DNA of 64,000 nt from Rostratula benghalensis (lineage: Eukaryota; Chordata; Aves; Charadriiformes; Rostratulidae), in NCBI GenBank assembly GCA_013399305.1, contig VXAI01000136.1, positions 1,842,938 through 1,906,937 of the forward strand, read 5' to 3'. The translations under genes and the position numbers were made by a program. Of this stretch, positions 61,576 through 64,000 are shown one piece after another. The notes under the pieces are model-generated. The model did no database searches. It saw only the letters and a program-made list of their open reading frames with translations, and was not told where the DNA came from. Every line of letters starts with the position of its first letter. Position 1 is the first letter of the stretch.

Positions 61576-63893
61576 TCATCCTTGGCCTCACATGGTCAGG
61601 AGGAACTGAGCCCTGGATGAGGAAGACTTCCAGCCAAGACAAGCCAGGAAAGCTGATCCTCAAGGGCTGTCAGGTCCCCAAACTCAATAGAAGAGTATTG
61701 GTTTGTGCTTACACTGAGGGCTATAAAGCCAAACAAAGTGGGTTGACCAGCAGTGGTGGGATGCCCCTGGAGATCTGGAGATTTCAGAAACTTGATAATT
61801 GCTGCCAGCCAGGGCCAGTGGTATATTTATAGACATCAAAAGTTAACGGATGACCAGACATCAGTATTGCTAGGGCAGCTGCACAAAGCAGCAAAACAGA
61901 TAAACAAGAGTAGGTGGCTCATCACTATGTTTCCCTTCACCTCACAGTAAATTAGACACAGAACAATTCTCCTTATCCTGCTTTCCCTCTGCTCTTTTCA
62001 TTTCCATCAATGTGATTGCAAACTCCAGTCCTTTTGACCTGTACTGGAGGAGAGAGAAAATCAAACACACACATCCCTTAAATTCATGGCTTTAAAGTTA
62101 TTTACCTGTGTTATCTCTATCCAACCAGAGTACTGCAGGCACTTTCCATCATGGAAATATTTGTCACTGCTTTGGCTTCAGCTGCTTGCTTTTTGTTGGT
62201 TCTTCAAAAGGCCTGGTTTTCCTTCTAAACAGGTGCTTAGTTTTACATCAGTGTTTAGCCCCATTACTCATCTAAATATTCATTATTTCTCAGTTCACTG
62301 ATATTTATTCATCCACATTTGATCAAACTGATTTCTTCTTCATCTGCTCTTCACAGCTTCCACACTTTGACTCTGGTCCCTGGTGTACCCAGCTGCTTTT
62401 CTGCCTATAAAATTTCTCTATAGGCATTTTATTTTTTGCTTCATGCGTAGTTAGGAGCAGGAGATGAATCCCCCTTTGAGTGATTGCTTTAATATTCATC
62501 CCTTTTTATACCTTTTTGTGCGTATTACTTGTTTTTTGTACACGTGGGATTTGTGTTAGGAGTTGCTAATTTCTTCCTCCGCCGTGGGTGTTGTAATTGA
62601 CAGGTGTTAATAAGGTTTGATCTGGGACTTTTGCTTTATTCAACTTCAGGATTTTTCTTCTCACTTTAGCTGTCTCTTTAGCACCTTTGATAGATGGTGT
62701 ACGACTGCATATCAAGGCGTATTAGAGAGGTCTCATTGATATTTGTATGTTTAGGATGTACTCCACACACTCTCACTATGAACTAACCTTTTGACTGAAG
62801 ACCTTTTCATTTTATGCTCATGCTTTCACATTTCTGCCTTGGCTTCCAGGGAAAATGCATCTAGTCCTTCCAGAGGGAGGCTTGGAAATGGCAGGAAAAA
62901 TTAGAGTTGCAAAGGAAACATTGCGACAATGAAATATCCCCATGTGTGTTTCACCTTTGCTCTCCCCAGAAAAATTAGCTTTTATTTTTGCTGAGACTGA
63001 TGTTTGTCAGTAGTTACTAACAGGCATATCTTTCCCCAGAACCTTCCCTCAGGTTGAGACTTAGGCCTGGCAGCAATGACTCAACTGCTAAAAATTTCTA
63101 AAGAAAGAAGCCAGCCATTGCCATGGTTTGGATGGCTAGAGAGTGACTTTGCACTTGCCTTTGGGAGCTCCACAGAGTCCAGCCTTTCCTGTGTTTGATG
63201 TATTATCCACATGCCATTGCAGGGCACAGCTAGGGTGAGTTTTCAGCTGCAGGATTGGTGCATTTTTCTGCACCAAGTTCTTGCAGAGAAAAGCGATGTT
63301 TCTCTTGGAAGGGGCAGCATGGCCTTACTGAGGAATTAGTGCTGATAGTGGTAACTTAGCTCCTGTTCCCATCTCCATAAGCCACTTTTTCTCCTTGCTC
63401 ACTTGTTATATTCAATTCTGCTTTGGCTAGTGTCAGGGTCTCAGTGTAAATATCTGCAGCTGAACTATTTAGGTCAACTACAACTCTGTGTGCAGTCAAT
63501 GGGGGAAAATGGGAATTTCCCTGGACAGTTAATCACATCTGGGAATAGTTGTCAAAGCTGGAAAGTCAACCTGTCAAGCCACAAGGACTAACCCAGTTGT
63601 TGAACTCTGTGTGGTGTAAGAAAAGTGCCACATTCAAATTCAGTGGAGGTGAACCCCAACCTTGCCCTCTCTTCAATGACCTTCTGCAATGCTCTTTATC
63701 TTCCTGCATATGTCCTTGGTACAGAAGAGCACAAGGTTCTGCTCAGGTTCACAGCTCTCTGCAGACATGCTTCTGTGGGCTTCCTTCCTTTGCTTAGTGC
63801 TGAATGTTGAGCCAAATTTAAACATAATTGCAAAGTTTTGGAAAGAATCTTTTATAATTTCTGTTCTACCAGCACCTCCTAAATCCTATTGGT
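61576..63893. other. unrecognised non-coding sequence
   Basis: No gene or repeat recognised. A small cluster of transcription-factor-like motifs at 62592-62632 is noted as a possible enhancer core. Confidence 0.45.
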
Positions 63894-63927
63894 TTCTGTG
63901 GTAAAGTTTCTAAACTTTACCACAGAA
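63894..63927. repeat. 34-bp almost perfect palindrome
   Basis: The arm 63894-63909 (ttctgtggtaaagttt) is exactly complementary to 63912-63927, with only CT between them. A 16-bp perfect arm with a 2-base spacer is very unlikely by chance in 64 kb. It could extrude as a cruciform. It may have arisen by template switching or mark a mobile-element or assembly junction. Confidence 0.95.
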
Positions 63928-64000
63928 GTTGAGTTTTTCAGTATTTATCATATTTGAGCCAAAAAGGCCTATATTATCTACCAGACTTTAACTTCTGCAT
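63928..64000. other. right edge of window
   Basis: AT-rich, with nothing recognised. Confidence 0.5.

Noticed and set aside
1..64000. CRISPR arrays, bacterial operons, phage or plasmid genes, tRNA or rRNA genes
   Set aside because: No regularly spaced repeats with unique spacers, no long gene-dense frames, and no tRNA box or rRNA sequence were seen; the avian repeats show that this is vertebrate nuclear DNA.

Overview
The window looks like ordinary bird nuclear DNA: intergenic or intronic, moderately AT-rich, with no recognisable protein-coding gene. The organism call rests on the repeats. Several 5'-truncated CR1 LINEs end in the avian 3' tail (a TGATTCTATG-type octamer repeat preceded by a GGTCCCTTCCAAC-like block). 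There is one solo retroviral LTR of a kind I associate with neoavian and passerine birds. Beneath these lies an older layer of amniote CR1/L3-like and MIR-like fragments. No bacterial features, CRISPR arrays, rRNA or tRNA genes were seen. All repeat family names come from memory of consensus sequences; no library search was run.

Layout. 1-12 kb: an eroded CR1 near 1 kb, an undefined set of minus-strand open frames at 5.4-6.0 kb, a CR1 apparently split by a small LTR at 7.3-8.0 kb, a younger CR1 at 9.5-9.8 kb, and a clear antisense MIR at 12.0-12.15 kb. 13-25 kb: a TTCC microsatellite containing an N, an old CR1/L3 remnant, the solo LTR (21.5-22.1 kb), the best-preserved young CR1 (23.2-23.6 kb), a short CR1 tail, and a miRNA-precursor-like hairpin followed by a strong 3' splice-site motif. 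26-40 kb: an old CR1 piece, MIR copies, a GC-richer block with the window's longest open frame and an exon-like segment, a perfect 15-bp stem-loop, a CR1 and a four-plus-run G-quadruplex motif. 41-53 kb: dominated by antisense pieces of ancient CR1, the largest at 43.1-44.7 kb, with one younger CR1 among them. 53-64 kb: mostly unrecognised sequence, one CR1 at 59.9-60.3 kb, a CA repeat, and a 34-bp almost perfect palindrome just before the right edge.

No set of genes acts together here. The open reading frames are short, overlap on both strands, and are mostly explained by repeats or chance. The observations most worth checking are the hairpin at 24849-24930, the palindrome at 63894-63927, the stem-loop at 35866-35916, and the exon-like segments at 25011-25139 and 31658-31802. 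I found no convincing evidence of a previously undescribed biological system.
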